A DNA stretch of 64,000 nucleotides from Cellulomonas fengjieae (GCF_018388465.1 NZ_CP074404.1:3906001-3970000), one strand, 5' to 3'. Numbered from the stretch's first letter, positions 28,252 through 37,101 are shown. The notes: generated from the letters alone by a model not told the origin. Numbers and translations are program-made.

Positions 28252-29007
28252 ATGCCCGAGCAACCAGTACGACGTCCGCGCCTGGAGGAGCTCGCCTGGG
28301 AGCCGACGACGATGGGCGACATCAGCCTGCGTCGACGCCAGGACCCGGTGACCGGAGCCGACGTGCTCGAGGTCAAGCTGGGCGACGAGTTCCTCATGTC
28401 GAGCCTGTTCACGGTGGCCGAGGAGGAGCTCGCGCGGCTCGGGCTGGCCATGACCGGGGGGTCCGCCGACGGTGGTACGGCTCCTCTCGACGTCGTCGTC
28501 GGCGGCCTCGGGCTCGGGTACACCGCCCTCACCGTGCTCGAGGATGCGAGCGTCGGCTCGCTGGTGGTCGTCGACGCCCTCGCCGAGGTGATCGACTGGC
28601 ACCACGCCGGCCTGATCCCGGCCGGCGCCGTCCTCACCGCCGACCCGCGGTGCCGGCTGGTGCACGCCGACTTCTTCGCCGCCCTCGCGTCGGACGACGG
28701 CCTGGACCCCGGCATGCCCGGCCGCCGGTGGGACGCCGTCCTGGTCGACATCGACCACTCGCCCCGCCACCTGCTCAACCCCAGCCACGCGAGCTTCTAC
28801 ACCCCGGCCGGCCTGCAGCGGCTGCGCGAGCAGCTGAAGCCCGGCGGCGTGTTCGCGCTGTGGTCCAACGACCCGCCGGACGAGGCGTACCTGGAGCTCC
28901 TCCGCACCTTGCTGGTCGACGTCCGGGCGGATGTGGTCGCCTTCCCGAACCCCTTGCAGAGCCGGGACGCCACCAACACCGTCTACCTCGGGCGCGCGCC
29001 GGGCTGA
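28252..29007 (+). CDS. Spermidine synthase-like protein (polyamine aminopropyltransferase fold)
   Basis: A 251-residue Rossmann-fold protein. The SAM-site motif is VVVGGLGLGYTALTVLE at ~82-98, followed by the acidic residue of VVVDALAEVIDWH. VHADFFAAL and WDAVLVDIDHSP (~140-172) correspond to the substrate loop of spermidine synthases. The C-terminal LKPGGVFALWSNDPPDEAYLE is also typical. In actinobacteria such proteins are often annotated as spermidine synthase without proof. The size lacks the N-terminal domain of true enzymes, so it may be a methyltransferase-like relative. Confidence 0.75.
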   Translation: MPEQPVRRPRLEELAWEPTTMGDISLRRRQDPVTGADVLEVKLGDEFLMSSLFTVAEEELARLGLAMTGGSADGGTAPLDVVVGGLGLGYTALTVLEDASVGSLVVVDALAEVIDWHHAGLIPAGAVLTADPRCRLVHADFFAALASDDGLDPGMPGRRWDAVLVDIDHSPRHLLNPSHASFYTPAGLQRLREQLKPGGVFALWSNDPPDEAYLELLRTLLVDVRADVVAFPNPLQSRDATNTVYLGRAPG

Positions 29008-29096
29008 TCCCGCCTGGTCCCGTTCGATGCCGTCCGCGAGAGGTACACCGGAAAAAAGCCCTGCCCGAGATCCGCGTCCCGCCTAGCGTACGAAAC

Positions 29097-29816
29097 ATGT
29101 CCTGCCGACTGACGGCCCTCGCCCTCGACGCGTACGACCCCGCCCGGTTGGCGCGCTTCTGGGCGGGCGTCCTCGGGCGGGAGGCCCTCGAGGACGCACA
29201 GGGTGGCGTACTGCTGCCCGGTTCCGGGACCCAGCTCGGCCTGCGGTTCGTACCGCGGCAGGTCGAGAAGGTCGGCCGGAACCGGATGCACCTCCACCTC
29301 ACGAGCACGACTCCCGACGACCAGCGACGGATCGTCGAGAGGGCCCTCCGCCTCGGCGCGCAGCACCTCGACGTCGGACAGCTCCCCGAGGAAGGGCACG
29401 TGGTGCTGGCCGATCCCGAGGGGAACGAGTACTGCGTGATCGAGCCGGGGAACGCCTACCTCGCCGGCTGCGGGCTCCTCGGGGAGCTCACGTGCGACGG
29501 CACGCGCGACGTGGGCTTCTTCTGGGCCGAGGCGCTGGAGTGGCCGCTGGTGTGGGACCAGGGCCTGCAGACCGCGATCCAGTCCCCGCGGGGAGGCACC
29601 AAGATCTCCTGGGACGGCTGGGACGTCGCCGCCGTAGCGCCGGAGCACCGGAACCGGCTCCGGTTCGAGGTCGTCCTGGCCGCCGGCGACCTGACCGAGG
29701 AGATCGAACGACTGACCTCGCTCGGCGCGACCCGGCTCAGCGCCGCAGGTGACGGTGGGGTGACCCTCGCCGATCCCGACGGCAACGAGTTCCACCTCGG
29801 TACCCCCGCGTCCTGA
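29097..29816 (+). CDS. VOC-family (glyoxalase-like) two-domain protein
   Basis: A 239-residue protein from ATG 29097 made of two glyoxalase/bleomycin-resistance modules. Each ends in the repeated ADPEGNEYCVI or ADPDGNEFHLG motif (~110 and ~225), and the opening LTALALDAYDPARLARFWAGVLG is characteristic of the actinobacterial Glyoxalase_6 group. Members may bind a small ligand, detoxify, or have no known reaction. No neighbour suggests a specific substrate. Confidence 0.85.
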   Translation: MSCRLTALALDAYDPARLARFWAGVLGREALEDAQGGVLLPGSGTQLGLRFVPRQVEKVGRNRMHLHLTSTTPDDQRRIVERALRLGAQHLDVGQLPEEGHVVLADPEGNEYCVIEPGNAYLAGCGLLGELTCDGTRDVGFFWAEALEWPLVWDQGLQTAIQSPRGGTKISWDGWDVAAVAPEHRNRLRFEVVLAAGDLTEEIERLTSLGATRLSAAGDGGVTLADPDGNEFHLGTPAS

Positions 29817-29836
29817 CCCCGCGGACGGTCGGACGC

Positions 29837-31015
29837 TCACCGGCGCAACCGATCACCGAGCAGGAGGAGCGCCGGCACCAGGACGAGGGAGCCGGCCGCG
29901 AGCGCCAGCGTGGACCAGCCGGCGGCCGCGAGGACCACGGTCGAGCTCAGGGTGCCCGCCGCGGCCGAGATCCACACGACCGCCTCGACCGAACCCTCCA
30001 CACCCGGGCGCTGGTCCTCGGGAAGCCCGACGGCCAGGGATGCGCTGCCGCCGACGAAGCACAGGTTCCAGCCGTACCCGAGCGCGAACAGCCCGACCGC
30101 CTGCGGGACGAGGTCGCCGGACGCGGCGACGAGCGTCGAGACGAACAGCGTGCCGAGGCCGAGCGCCATCACCGGTCCGGGGCCCAGGCGGTCGACGAGG
30201 CGCCCTGTGACCGGGGACAGGGCGAACATGCCGAGCGTGTGAGCCGCCAGGACGATCCCGACGACGTCCAGACCGTGATGGTGCAGGTGCAGCTGCACCG
30301 GCACCGACGTCATGACAACGGCCATCACGACCTGCCCGGCGACCATCACGGCGAGGCCGTCGCGCCCGGCCGGGGACACCAGGATCGTCCGGACGGGCAC
30401 TCGGGCGCTGCTCACCGGTCGTCGGGCCGTGTGCAGCCCGCTCACCACCAGCGCGGCCAGCAGTCCTGCCGGCACGCTGATCAGGAACGCACCGGAGAGG
30501 GCGGGCTCTCCGAGGGCCTCCGCGAGGCGCGCGGTCGGCAGCAGGAACAGGGGGCCGCCCACGGCGCCCACCGTGCCGGCCCACACGATCAGCCCGATGG
30601 CGAAACCGCGGCGTCGCGGGGGCACGAGCTCGGCCGCCACGTACCGGGACAGCTGTGCCGCGGCGTTGCCCACGCCGATCAGGAACATCGCACCGACCAG
30701 GAGCCCGACGTGTCGCAGGGGTACGGCCACGGCTCCGGCCGCGGCGCCGAGCGAGCTCGCCAGGTACCCGAGCCGCAGGGCCGTCGGAGTTCCGAAGCGG
30801 CGGGTGAGCCGGGTGACCAGCAGGGCGCCGGTCCCCGTTCCGACCACCGCCGCGGTGCCGGGCACCCCGCCCCAGGCCGGCCCCAGGACGTCGACCGCGA
30901 CCAGTGCAGCCACCGTGCTGGTGGTCGCCATGACCGCGCTGCTCAGGGCGGCCGCGACGAACAGGGCCGACGTCGCCGGGGTGACGCGGGTGAGGACGGC
31001 CGTGCTCTGCACCAT
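29837..31015 (-). CDS. MFS transporter
   Basis: A 392-residue membrane protein with 12 hydrophobic segments and the motif A-like loop VTGRLVDRLGPG between helices in the second half (~250). The pattern fits sugar-efflux or drug-export MFS proteins. It is divergent from an Lrp/AsnC regulator 105 bp away, an arrangement seen where the regulator controls export of an amino acid or toxic metabolite. The substrate is unknown. Confidence 0.85.
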   Translation of the reverse strand: MVQSTAVLTRVTPATSALFVAAALSSAVMATTSTVAALVAVDVLGPAWGGVPGTAAVVGTGTGALLVTRLTRRFGTPTALRLGYLASSLGAAAGAVAVPLRHVGLLVGAMFLIGVGNAAAQLSRYVAAELVPPRRRGFAIGLIVWAGTVGAVGGPLFLLPTARLAEALGEPALSGAFLISVPAGLLAALVVSGLHTARRPVSSARVPVRTILVSPAGRDGLAVMVAGQVVMAVVMTSVPVQLHLHHHGLDVVGIVLAAHTLGMFALSPVTGRLVDRLGPGPVMALGLGTLFVSTLVAASGDLVPQAVGLFALGYGWNLCFVGGSASLAVGLPEDQRPGVEGSVEAVVWISAAAGTLSSTVVLAAAGWSTLALAAGSLVLVPALLLLGDRLRR

Positions 31016-31120
31016 GCGACCGAGGCTACGAAGGCTCGGCGGCGCGTTGAATGGCCGATCGCAGGCGTTGGTGGCTCTTCGCCTCTCGATCGTGACGTGT
31101 TCGGTCGCTACGGTTTGTGA

Positions 31121-31642
31121 ATGAGCAGAGCGCTCGACGGCACCGACTGGCGCATCCTCTCCGAGCTCCAGGAGGACGGCCGCCTGTCGTTCAACCAGCT
31201 CGGCCGCAAGGTCAACCTGTCCGCGCCCGCAGTCGCCGACCGGGTGCGGCGGCTGGAGGAGGCCGGCGTGATCGCGGGGTACCAGGCCCGGATCGACGCC
31301 ACGCGTGCGGGACTCCCGCTGACCGCGTTCATCAAGCTGCGGTGCTCACCCGGCCGCTGTCTGCTCACGACCACCGCGTCCGACGAGTACCCCGAGGTCG
31401 TCGAGATCCACAAGCTCAGCGGCAGCTCGTGCACCCTCCTGCGGGTCCGCGCCGCGTCGATGCCGCACCTGGAGGAGATCTTCGAGCGCATCGGCAGGCA
31501 CGGCGAGATCGACACCCAGATCGTGCTCTCCACCCAGTACGAGGGTCGTCCCGTCGCCGAGCCGCCCGCGCACACCCGGTCTGCTCAGCCGTCGCCGGGA
31601 TGGAGCCGTGCCGCACCTGCCCGACCGGGGGAGCCGAGCTAG
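31121..31642 (+). CDS. Lrp/AsnC-family transcriptional regulator
   Basis: A 173-residue regulator. The N-terminal helix-turn-helix opens LDGTDWRILSELQEDGRLSFNQLGRKVNLSAPAVADRVRRLEEAGVI, and the C-terminal RAM domain (~70-150) ends in IDTQIVLSTQYEGRPV. Lrp-type proteins bind an amino acid or related ligand as octamers. The last ~20 residues (Pro/Ala-rich) are beyond the usual family length of about 150. It probably regulates the divergent MFS gene. Confidence 0.92.
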   Translation: MSRALDGTDWRILSELQEDGRLSFNQLGRKVNLSAPAVADRVRRLEEAGVIAGYQARIDATRAGLPLTAFIKLRCSPGRCLLTTTASDEYPEVVEIHKLSGSSCTLLRVRAASMPHLEEIFERIGRHGEIDTQIVLSTQYEGRPVAEPPAHTRSAQPSPGWSRAAPARPGEPS

Positions 31643-31665
31643 GCGGTTGCCTAGTGTGGAGTGCC

Positions 31666-32430
31666 ATGCGGACGACGACGGGACGGGTGGCGGTGGTCCT
31701 CGCTCTGGTGGCCGCGACCGGGCTGGCCGCGTGCGGCGCCCCCCTGTCGCAGGACGAGAAGGACGCGCGCGGCGTGGTCGTCGACTTCATGCGGACCACG
31801 CGCATGACGTCGTACCACCCGGACATCGAGGACTTCGTCCGCGCAGCCCCCGGCGGACCGACGCTCGTGGCGTGGTCGGACGAGGCCTCCGGCAGCCGGA
31901 TCGGCACGCTCACGTTCGCGGTGACGCTCCCCGAGCCGCCCGAGACGTACGGCGTGTTCGCACCCGAGCGGGAGCTCGACCCCGGCCCGTACTGCTTCGC
32001 GGTCGAGATGGACGCTCACGGCAAGGTCGGAGAGTTCGGGACGCCGGAGGGCATCCGGTCGGTCGACTGCCCCGAGCCGCTCGTCGCGGTGACGCCCCCG
32101 ACGTCCGACGAGCCGGTGGTCGCCGACAACGCCCGCGAGGCGGCGTGGCAGGTGCTCGCGGACCTGCCGTCGACCCCGGATGCGGACGAGGTGGCGGCCC
32201 GGATCACCGACCTGCTCACGCCGGAGGAGCGACGCGTGCTCGCCGAGGTGCGGGTGGGGGTCGACGGTGCCGACGTCGGGGTCGCGGTCGGCGGGCCCGA
32301 CGACTGCGTCCTCGTCGCGCGGCGGGACGGCACCGTCACCGACGTGCACGTCACCTCCGTGCAGCTGCAGCCCGGTGAGGCCGGGTGCACGGCCGGCACC
32401 GCGCTGGCGCCGCCCGACCCGCCGCACTGA
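31666..32430 (+). CDS. Putative lipoprotein, 254 aa
   Basis: A secreted lipoprotein: Arg-containing start, hydrophobic core and lipobox LAAC with Cys23. The mature part is soluble and acidic with two Cys residues (~107 and ~125) in PYCFAVEM and VDCPEPL and two more near the C-terminus, which may form disulphides. It contains a repeated wing of short beta strands (VRVGVDGADVGVAVGGPDDC). The family is not recognised. It begins 23 bp after the Lrp gene and may share its transcript. Confidence 0.72.
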   Translation: MRTTTGRVAVVLALVAATGLAACGAPLSQDEKDARGVVVDFMRTTRMTSYHPDIEDFVRAAPGGPTLVAWSDEASGSRIGTLTFAVTLPEPPETYGVFAPERELDPGPYCFAVEMDAHGKVGEFGTPEGIRSVDCPEPLVAVTPPTSDEPVVADNAREAAWQVLADLPSTPDADEVAARITDLLTPEERRVLAEVRVGVDGADVGVAVGGPDDCVLVARRDGTVTDVHVTSVQLQPGEAGCTAGTALAPPDPPH

Positions 32431-32445
32431 CGTCGACGTCGGACG

Positions 32446-33483
32446 TCAGAACAGCGTCAGCTCGTCCTCGTCCTCGACGTCCACCACGGCCGCCGTGACC
32501 ACCGCGGGCGCCCTGGCCGGGGTCGGCGGCCGCGTCACGACCGCGCCCGGGGCGTCGTCGGCACCCGAGGCCAGAACGCGCGCCGCCAGCCACTGCAACG
32601 AGTGCATCTCGACCGCGGCCAGCGCGTCGTGCAGGACCTGCGCGTCCACGGGCAGCAGCCCGCGCCCGTCGGCGCCGAGGCCCAGCGCGAGATCCAGGTC
32701 CGTGCGCATGGTCATCAGCTCGACGTTCTGCCAGAACGCGGCGCGACCGTCGGGGTCCGCAAGCTTCTTCACGCAGGCCTTGCCGAGCACCTCGGCGACG
32801 CGGGCTCCGCCGTTGGTGTCGACGTCCGCGAACGCGGCCTCGACGGAGCCGAACGCGTTCAGCAGCGCGACGCCCGTCTTCTCGCCGATGCCCCGGATGC
32901 CCGTGAGGTTGTCGGACGTGTCCCCGCGCATCGCGGCGTACTGGCGGTACTGCCACGGGTCGATGCCGAGCAGGATGCGCAGCCGCTCCGGCGTCAGGAC
33001 GGGAGAGGCCTCGACGCCGCCGTTGATGATCCGCAGCACCGACGTCGTCTCGTTGACCAGCGCGAACGCGTCGCGGTCGGACGTGCACACGACCGTGTGC
33101 CAGCCCGCCGTCGTCGCGGCCGAGGCGGCTGACGCGAGGACGTCGTCCGCCTCGAGCCCGTCCGGGGTGACCACGTGCAGGCCCGCTGCCCCGAAGACGT
33201 CGACCGCGAGCGCGAGCTGGCTGACCAGCTCCGCGGGCTTCTCGGTGCGATGGGCCTTGTAGTGCGGGTGGGCGACCTTGCGCTGGTTGTTGCCCGCGTC
33301 GTCGAACCCGATGACGACCGCGTCGGCGGCGACCCGGTCGACGGCGCCGAGGATCTGCGAGAGGGCACCCTTGACCGCCCACGTCGGCCGTCCGTCACGC
33401 GTGCGCAGCTGGGACCCCGCCAACGCGTGGAACGAACGGTGGAGCAGAGAGTTGCCGTCGACGGCCAGGAGGGTGTTCGTCAT
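32446..33483 (-). CDS. 5'-3' exonuclease (FEN-1-like, PolI 5' nuclease domain type)
   Basis: A 345-residue stand-alone 5' nuclease that removes RNA primers or flaps during replication and repair. The metal-site acidic residues occur in LLAVDGNSLLHRSFHA (start), DGLEADDVLASAA (~112-124), TSDRDAFALV (~135) and MRGDTSDNLTGIRGIGEKTGVALL, which includes the helix-hairpin-helix DNA-binding motif (~190-212). The start is ATG 33483; a longer reading to 33585 adds an Arg-rich, unlikely leader. It is divergent from an ArsR-type gene. Confidence 0.9.
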   Translation of the reverse strand: MTNTLLAVDGNSLLHRSFHALAGSQLRTRDGRPTWAVKGALSQILGAVDRVAADAVVIGFDDAGNNQRKVAHPHYKAHRTEKPAELVSQLALAVDVFGAAGLHVVTPDGLEADDVLASAASAATTAGWHTVVCTSDRDAFALVNETTSVLRIINGGVEASPVLTPERLRILLGIDPWQYRQYAAMRGDTSDNLTGIRGIGEKTGVALLNAFGSVEAAFADVDTNGGARVAEVLGKACVKKLADPDGRAAFWQNVELMTMRTDLDLALGLGADGRGLLPVDAQVLHDALAAVEMHSLQWLAARVLASGADDAPGAVVTRPPTPARAPAVVTAAVVDVEDEDELTLF

Positions 33484-33578
33484 GGGGGGTCGGGCGGCAG
33501 GGGCCGCCCGGGTCCTTTCGTGGGAGCGCACTCCAGGGTAGGTGCTCGGGTGACGTCGGCGTGCGGGTCGGGTGACTC

Positions 33579-33598
33579 TTGACAAGATTTCTCGTCAA
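33579..33598 (+). promoter_or_regulatory. Operator-promoter of the ArsR-SRPBCC pair
   Basis: TTGACAAGAT and TTCTCGTCAA form an inverted repeat (8 of 10 positions paired) that contains a consensus -35 TTGACA. It ends 15 bp before the ATG of the ArsR-type gene. Autorepression through this site is the simplest reading. Confidence 0.6.
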
Positions 33599-33613
33599 TG
33601 CCACGGTGGCGAC

Positions 33614-34192
33614 ATGCAGGACATCGAGGTCATCGAGGACGCCGAGGCCGCCGCCGCCGCGCTGGATCCGGTCCGAGCGCGGCTGCTCGCCGAGCTGGCC
33701 GTCCCAGCATCCGCCGCCGGTCTCGCCGCCCGGGTCGGCATCGCCCGTCAGAAGGTCCACTACTACCTCAAGGCGCTCGAGGCGCACGGCCTGGTGGAGC
33801 TGGCCGAGGAGCGCCGGCACGGGGGCATCACCGAGCGGGTGCTGCGGGCGTCGGCGGCGTCCTACGTCGTGTCGCCCGCGGCCGTGAGCCCGGCCGCGGC
33901 GGACCCGAACGCCAGCGCCGACCACCTGTCCGCCGCCTACCTCGTCGCGCTGGCCGGCCGGCTGGTGCGCGAGGTCGGCGCCCTGGCACGCCGTGCGGGT
34001 GCGTCCGGCAACCGACTGTCGACCCTGACGATCGACACGCGGATCGGGTTCCGGTCGGCTGCCGACCGGGCCGCCTTCGCCGACGACCTGACCGCCGCGG
34101 TGCTCGACCTGGCCGCGCGCTACCACCACGACGACGGCCGACCACACCGGCTCGTCGTCGCCGCCCACCCGCTTCCCGAGGAGGACCAATGA
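33614..34192 (+). CDS. ArsR-type winged helix transcriptional regulator
   Basis: A 192-residue regulator from ATG 33614. The winged helix is at ~10-75 (DPVRARLLAELAVPASAAGLAARVGIARQKVHYYLKALEAHGLV). There are no cysteine metal ligands, so it is not a metal sensor of the classic type. The C-terminal part is helical and Ala-rich with no recognised domain. Its stop overlaps the start of the SRPBCC gene by 4 bp (ATGA). ArsR/SRPBCC pairs are widespread in actinobacteria; the ligand is unknown. Confidence 0.85.
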   Translation: MQDIEVIEDAEAAAAALDPVRARLLAELAVPASAAGLAARVGIARQKVHYYLKALEAHGLVELAEERRHGGITERVLRASAASYVVSPAAVSPAAADPNASADHLSAAYLVALAGRLVREVGALARRAGASGNRLSTLTIDTRIGFRSAADRAAFADDLTAAVLDLAARYHHDDGRPHRLVVAAHPLPEEDQ

Positions 34193-34980
34193 GCGCCACC
34201 ACGACCGTCCCGTACCGCCTCGACCTCAGCGTCGAGGTCCCCGGCACCCCCGAGCAGGTCTGGCAGGCCATCGCCACTGCCCAGGGCCTGAGCGCGTGGT
34301 TCCTGCCGACGGAGCTGGAGGAGCGCGAGGGTGGCGCCGTGCACTTCGCGATGGGCCCCGAGATGGGCTCCGACGGCCGCGTCACCGGTTGGGACCCGCC
34401 GCGCCGCATCGCCTACGAGGAGGACTGGGCCGCCCTCATGGGCAAGGACCCCGGTTCCCTGAGCCCGCTGACGTCGGAGTTCCTTGTCGAGGCGCGGTCC
34501 GGCGGCACCTGCGTCGTGCGTGTCACCAGCAGCGGCTTCGGGACCGGCGCCGACTGGGAGCAGGAGTGGTGGGACGACATGGGGTCCAGCTGGCTGCCGT
34601 TCTTCGACAACCTCCGTCTCTACCTGGCGCACTTCCCCGGCCAGGAGGCCACGCCGCTCGAGGCCGCCGCCTCGCACGCGGTCGACGAGGGAACGCTGTG
34701 GACCGCCCTGCACGACGCGCTCGGGCTGGGCGCGGAGGGCGCAACGATCGAGGTGCGCGGCGCCACCGGCACGGTCGAGCGGATCGCTGAGCGGCAGGCG
34801 CTGGTGCGGCTCACCGCGCCGGTGCCCGGGATCCTCACCGTCTTCGCGCACAGCATGGGCAGCGAGACGTCGACCGCCGGCGTCAGGGCCTACCTGTTCT
34901 CCGCCGACGCGGCCGACTACGTGCGACGCGAGGAGCCGACCTGGCAGGCCTGGCTGCAAGGCCTCCGCGTCCCCGTCTGA
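34189..34980 (+). CDS. SRPBCC / AHSA1-type lipid-binding-fold protein
   Basis: A 263-residue protein with the START/Bet v1-like fold typical of AHSA1 proteins: VEVPGTPEQVWQAIATAQGLSAWFLPTELE at the start, VTGWDPPRRIAYEEDW near 65 and GWxxFFDNLRLYL-like SSWLPFFDNLRLYLAHF near 130. A second half of similar length follows (~150-263), so it may be a duplicated or extended version. It probably binds a hydrophobic small molecule. Translationally coupled to the ArsR-type regulator. Confidence 0.85.
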   Translation: MSATTTVPYRLDLSVEVPGTPEQVWQAIATAQGLSAWFLPTELEEREGGAVHFAMGPEMGSDGRVTGWDPPRRIAYEEDWAALMGKDPGSLSPLTSEFLVEARSGGTCVVRVTSSGFGTGADWEQEWWDDMGSSWLPFFDNLRLYLAHFPGQEATPLEAAASHAVDEGTLWTALHDALGLGAEGATIEVRGATGTVERIAERQALVRLTAPVPGILTVFAHSMGSETSTAGVRAYLFSADAADYVRREEPTWQAWLQGLRVPV

Positions 34981-35024
34981 CCGGGGCGGTACGGGGCCGG
35001 GTCCGACGAGGGGACCGGGTTCGT

Positions 35025-35213
35025 TCAGTCGGTCGGCTCGACTGCCGACGGGTCCTCCTCGAGCTCGCCGGGCGTCGGTCCGTCGCCGTCAGTGTCCTCC
35101 TCGGCGGACTCGGCACCCTCCAGCACCTCCGGGGTGACCTCCTGCTCGAGGGTCGGGTACCCGTAGCCGCCTTCCTCCACGCCGGTGTCCGGGTCCTGAG
35201 ATGTGTCGCTCAT
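35025..35213 (-). CDS. Small acidic protein, 62 aa
   Basis: A 62-residue protein starting MSDTSQDPDTGVEEGGYGYP, with about a third Asp or Glu and almost no basic residues. The gene starts at ATG 35213 with AAGGG upstream. The sequence is low-complexity and probably unfolded. Similar short acidic proteins occur in many actinobacteria as conserved hypotheticals; no role is known. It lies alone between the convergent SRPBCC gene and the TetR gene. Confidence 0.6.
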   Translation of the reverse strand: MSDTSQDPDTGVEEGGYGYPTLEQEVTPEVLEGAESAEEDTDGDGPTPGELEEDPSAVEPTD

Positions 35214-35374
35214 GGTCGCCCTTCCCTGCCGTGACCGGACCGTCGTGGTCGTCGGTCCCATCGTCGCCGCCCGCACCCGGCCGCGCATCCGGACACCACT
35301 GGCGCCCGGGAGCCGAGCAGCGGACGCGGACCACGCCCCGCGACCGCGTGCGCCCGACGTCGGGCCAGGCCGGG

Positions 35375-35962
35375 TCAGTGGGTGATGAGGCGCACGAGCG
35401 TCTCGAGCCGCTCCTCCTGGTGCACGGCCGGGAACCGCCCGGCGCGACGGAGTGCGACGAGGCCGTGCACGGCGGCCCAGAGCACCTCCGCGGTCGTGGG
35501 GACGTCGGCGGGCGGGTCGTCCAGGCGGCGCAGTGTGCCCTCGATCGCCTCGAACCCGGCGCGCACGACCTCCGGCGTCTCGTCCGACGCGAAGGGCACC
35601 AGCACGGGGAGCAGGAACATCGCGTCGTAGGTCGCGGGATGGCGCTCGGCGAAGTCGAGGTACACGGTCACGAGTGCTCGGACACGCTCGACGTCAGTGC
35701 CCGTGCCAGCGAGCGCCGACGGCGCGAGAGCGGCCGCGAGCTCCTCGAAGCCCTCGAGCGCGACAGCGGTGACGATCTGGTTCCGGCCCTGCGGGAAGTG
35801 CCCGTACAGCACCGGCTGGCTGTACTCGATCGCATCGGCGAGGCGGCGGGTCGTCACCGCGTCCCATCCCTGCTCCTCCGCGAGAGCGCGCGCAGCGCCG
35901 ACGATCCGCAACCTGCGCTCCTCGAGCTGACGGGCTCGGCGTGCCGCAGCGGGAGTCGTCAT
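35375..35962 (-). CDS. TetR-family transcriptional repressor
   Basis: A 195-residue regulator. The helix-turn-helix is at ~15-60 (RRLRIVGAARALAEEQGWDAVTTRRLADAIEYSQPVLYGHFPQGRNQIV). The C-terminal ligand domain has the WHG-like pattern (VYLDFAERHPATYDAMFLLPV...VLWAAVHGLVALRRAGRFP). Three CTAGC-type operators fill the 88 bp between it and the divergent DUF1772 gene, so it very probably represses both. The ligand is unknown. Confidence 0.93.
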   Translation of the reverse strand: MTTPAAARRARQLEERRLRIVGAARALAEEQGWDAVTTRRLADAIEYSQPVLYGHFPQGRNQIVTAVALEGFEELAAALAPSALAGTGTDVERVRALVTVYLDFAERHPATYDAMFLLPVLVPFASDETPEVVRAGFEAIEGTLRRLDDPPADVPTTAEVLWAAVHGLVALRRAGRFPAVHQEERLETLVRLITH

Positions 35963-35973
35963 GGGCGGGACTC

Positions 35974-36033
35974 TAGCACTGCTAGACGATCGCTGATACC
36001 TTCACTAGCACCGCTAGATACTAGCAGCGCTAA
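35974..36033. promoter_or_regulatory. Three TetR operator repeats (CTAGCA-N-GCTAG)
   Basis: CTAGCACTGCTAG (35974-35986), CTAGCACCGCTAG (36005-36017) and CTAGCAGCGCTAA (36021-36033, one terminal mismatch) lie between the divergent TetR and DUF1772 genes. The second and third are only 3 bp apart. Confidence 0.85.
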
Positions 36034-36050
36034 CATCGGAGGAGTGCGTC

Positions 36051-36491
36051 ATGGAGTGGTTGCCTATCGTCGCCGTGGTCGTCGTCGGGCTGATGGTGGG
36101 GGTGGAGCTGTCGGTCGCGTTCGTCATGAACCCGATCTTCAACCGCCTCCCGACAACCGCCGGGATCGCCGCCCGCAGTGACGGGGCCCGCATGCTCGGG
36201 CGCATCATGCCGTTCTGGTACATCGGCTCGACGCTCCTGGTCGTCGGCACGGCGCTGGCCGAGCCCGCTGCCACCGCGCCCGCCTGGGTCGCCGTGGCGC
36301 TGCTGCTCGTCAGCGTGGTCATGTCCGTCGCCCTGCTGGTCCCGATCAACAACCGGTCGAAGGCCTGGACCCCCGAGACGGTCCCGTCCGACTGGCGCGA
36401 GCAGACGAGTCGGTGGGACCGCCTGCACCTGGTGCGCCTCGCCGTGATCGTCACCGCATTCGTCCTCGTGGCTCTCGCCGCGACGAGGTGA
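36051..36491 (+). CDS. DUF1772 / anthrone oxygenase-like membrane protein
   Basis: A 146-residue protein with four hydrophobic helices (~5-27, ~58-78, ~82-102, ~125-145). The region VAFVMNPIFNRLP near 23-35 and the Trp-containing loop WREQTSRWDRLHLVR near 115 are the marks of DUF1772, related to anthrone oxygenases. Start ATG 36051 has GGAGGA upstream. Such genes are often repressed by a neighbouring TetR protein, as here. The physiological substrate is not known. Confidence 0.88.
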   Translation: MEWLPIVAVVVVGLMVGVELSVAFVMNPIFNRLPTTAGIAARSDGARMLGRIMPFWYIGSTLLVVGTALAEPAATAPAWVAVALLLVSVVMSVALLVPINNRSKAWTPETVPSDWREQTSRWDRLHLVRLAVIVTAFVLVALAATR

Positions 36492-36642
36492 GGTCGACGC
36501 ACCGGTGCGGAGCTGCTGGGCAGTTTCGGCCACCGTGTGGGCTGTCCCCGAGGCGAGAGCAGCCGTCGGCTCAACCGTGGCATCCCGAGCCGCCACAGCT
36601 GGCCGCCTGCCTGCTGTGACGCGGCGCGGCACCTCGACAGGG

Positions 36643-37101
36643 TCAGACGGTCACCAGCGACGACCAGACCTCGTTGGGGCTGTTGGTGCAGGCACCCCAG
36701 GTGAGCGTCGCCGTGCGGAAGTCCTCGATGCAGCCCATGCCCCAGTCGAGCTGGTGGATACGGCCGTCACTGGTCGGTCCCCAGTGCACCAGCAAGCCGC
36801 TGTCGCAGGCCGCGACGAAGATCCCGGAGGAGCTTCCGGTGGCCAGGCACCGGCCGTCCGGGGTGCGGATGGTCTGGTCCGCCGACGAGTAGACCCAGCG
36901 CTGCGTGGCCGAGCCGTTGCACTTCGTGGTGAACGCCGCCACCGGCCGCTCGGGGTGCTCCCGGCGGTCGACGCACAGTCCGGTGTCCTTGTTGCGCAGC
37001 TCGCTGCCGGAAGCGGCGGCCTGTGCGGGCTGTGCCGCGCCGAACAGGCTCAAGGCCAGCAGGGCGGATGCCGCCAGGGTCGAGATGATCTGTCGCACCA
37101 T
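36643..37101 (-). CDS. Secreted single-domain ricin-type (CBM13-like) lectin
   Basis: A 152-residue secreted protein from ATG 37101 with AAGGAG 7 bp upstream. A signal peptide (residues 1-28, AQAA) leads to one trefoil-like region with three Cys pairs (LCVDRR/KCNG, RCLA/ACDS, GCIED/ACTN) and a QRWVYSSADQTIR repeat. It lacks any catalytic domain. Unlike the modules of the hemicellulase genes, it uses disulphides and lacks QQW motifs, so it is not a copy of them. A sugar-binding role is likely, but target and function are open. Confidence 0.8.
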   Translation of the reverse strand: MVRQIISTLAASALLALSLFGAAQPAQAAASGSELRNKDTGLCVDRREHPERPVAAFTTKCNGSATQRWVYSSADQTIRTPDGRCLATGSSSGIFVAACDSGLLVHWGPTSDGRIHQLDWGMGCIEDFRTATLTWGACTNSPNEVWSSLVTV

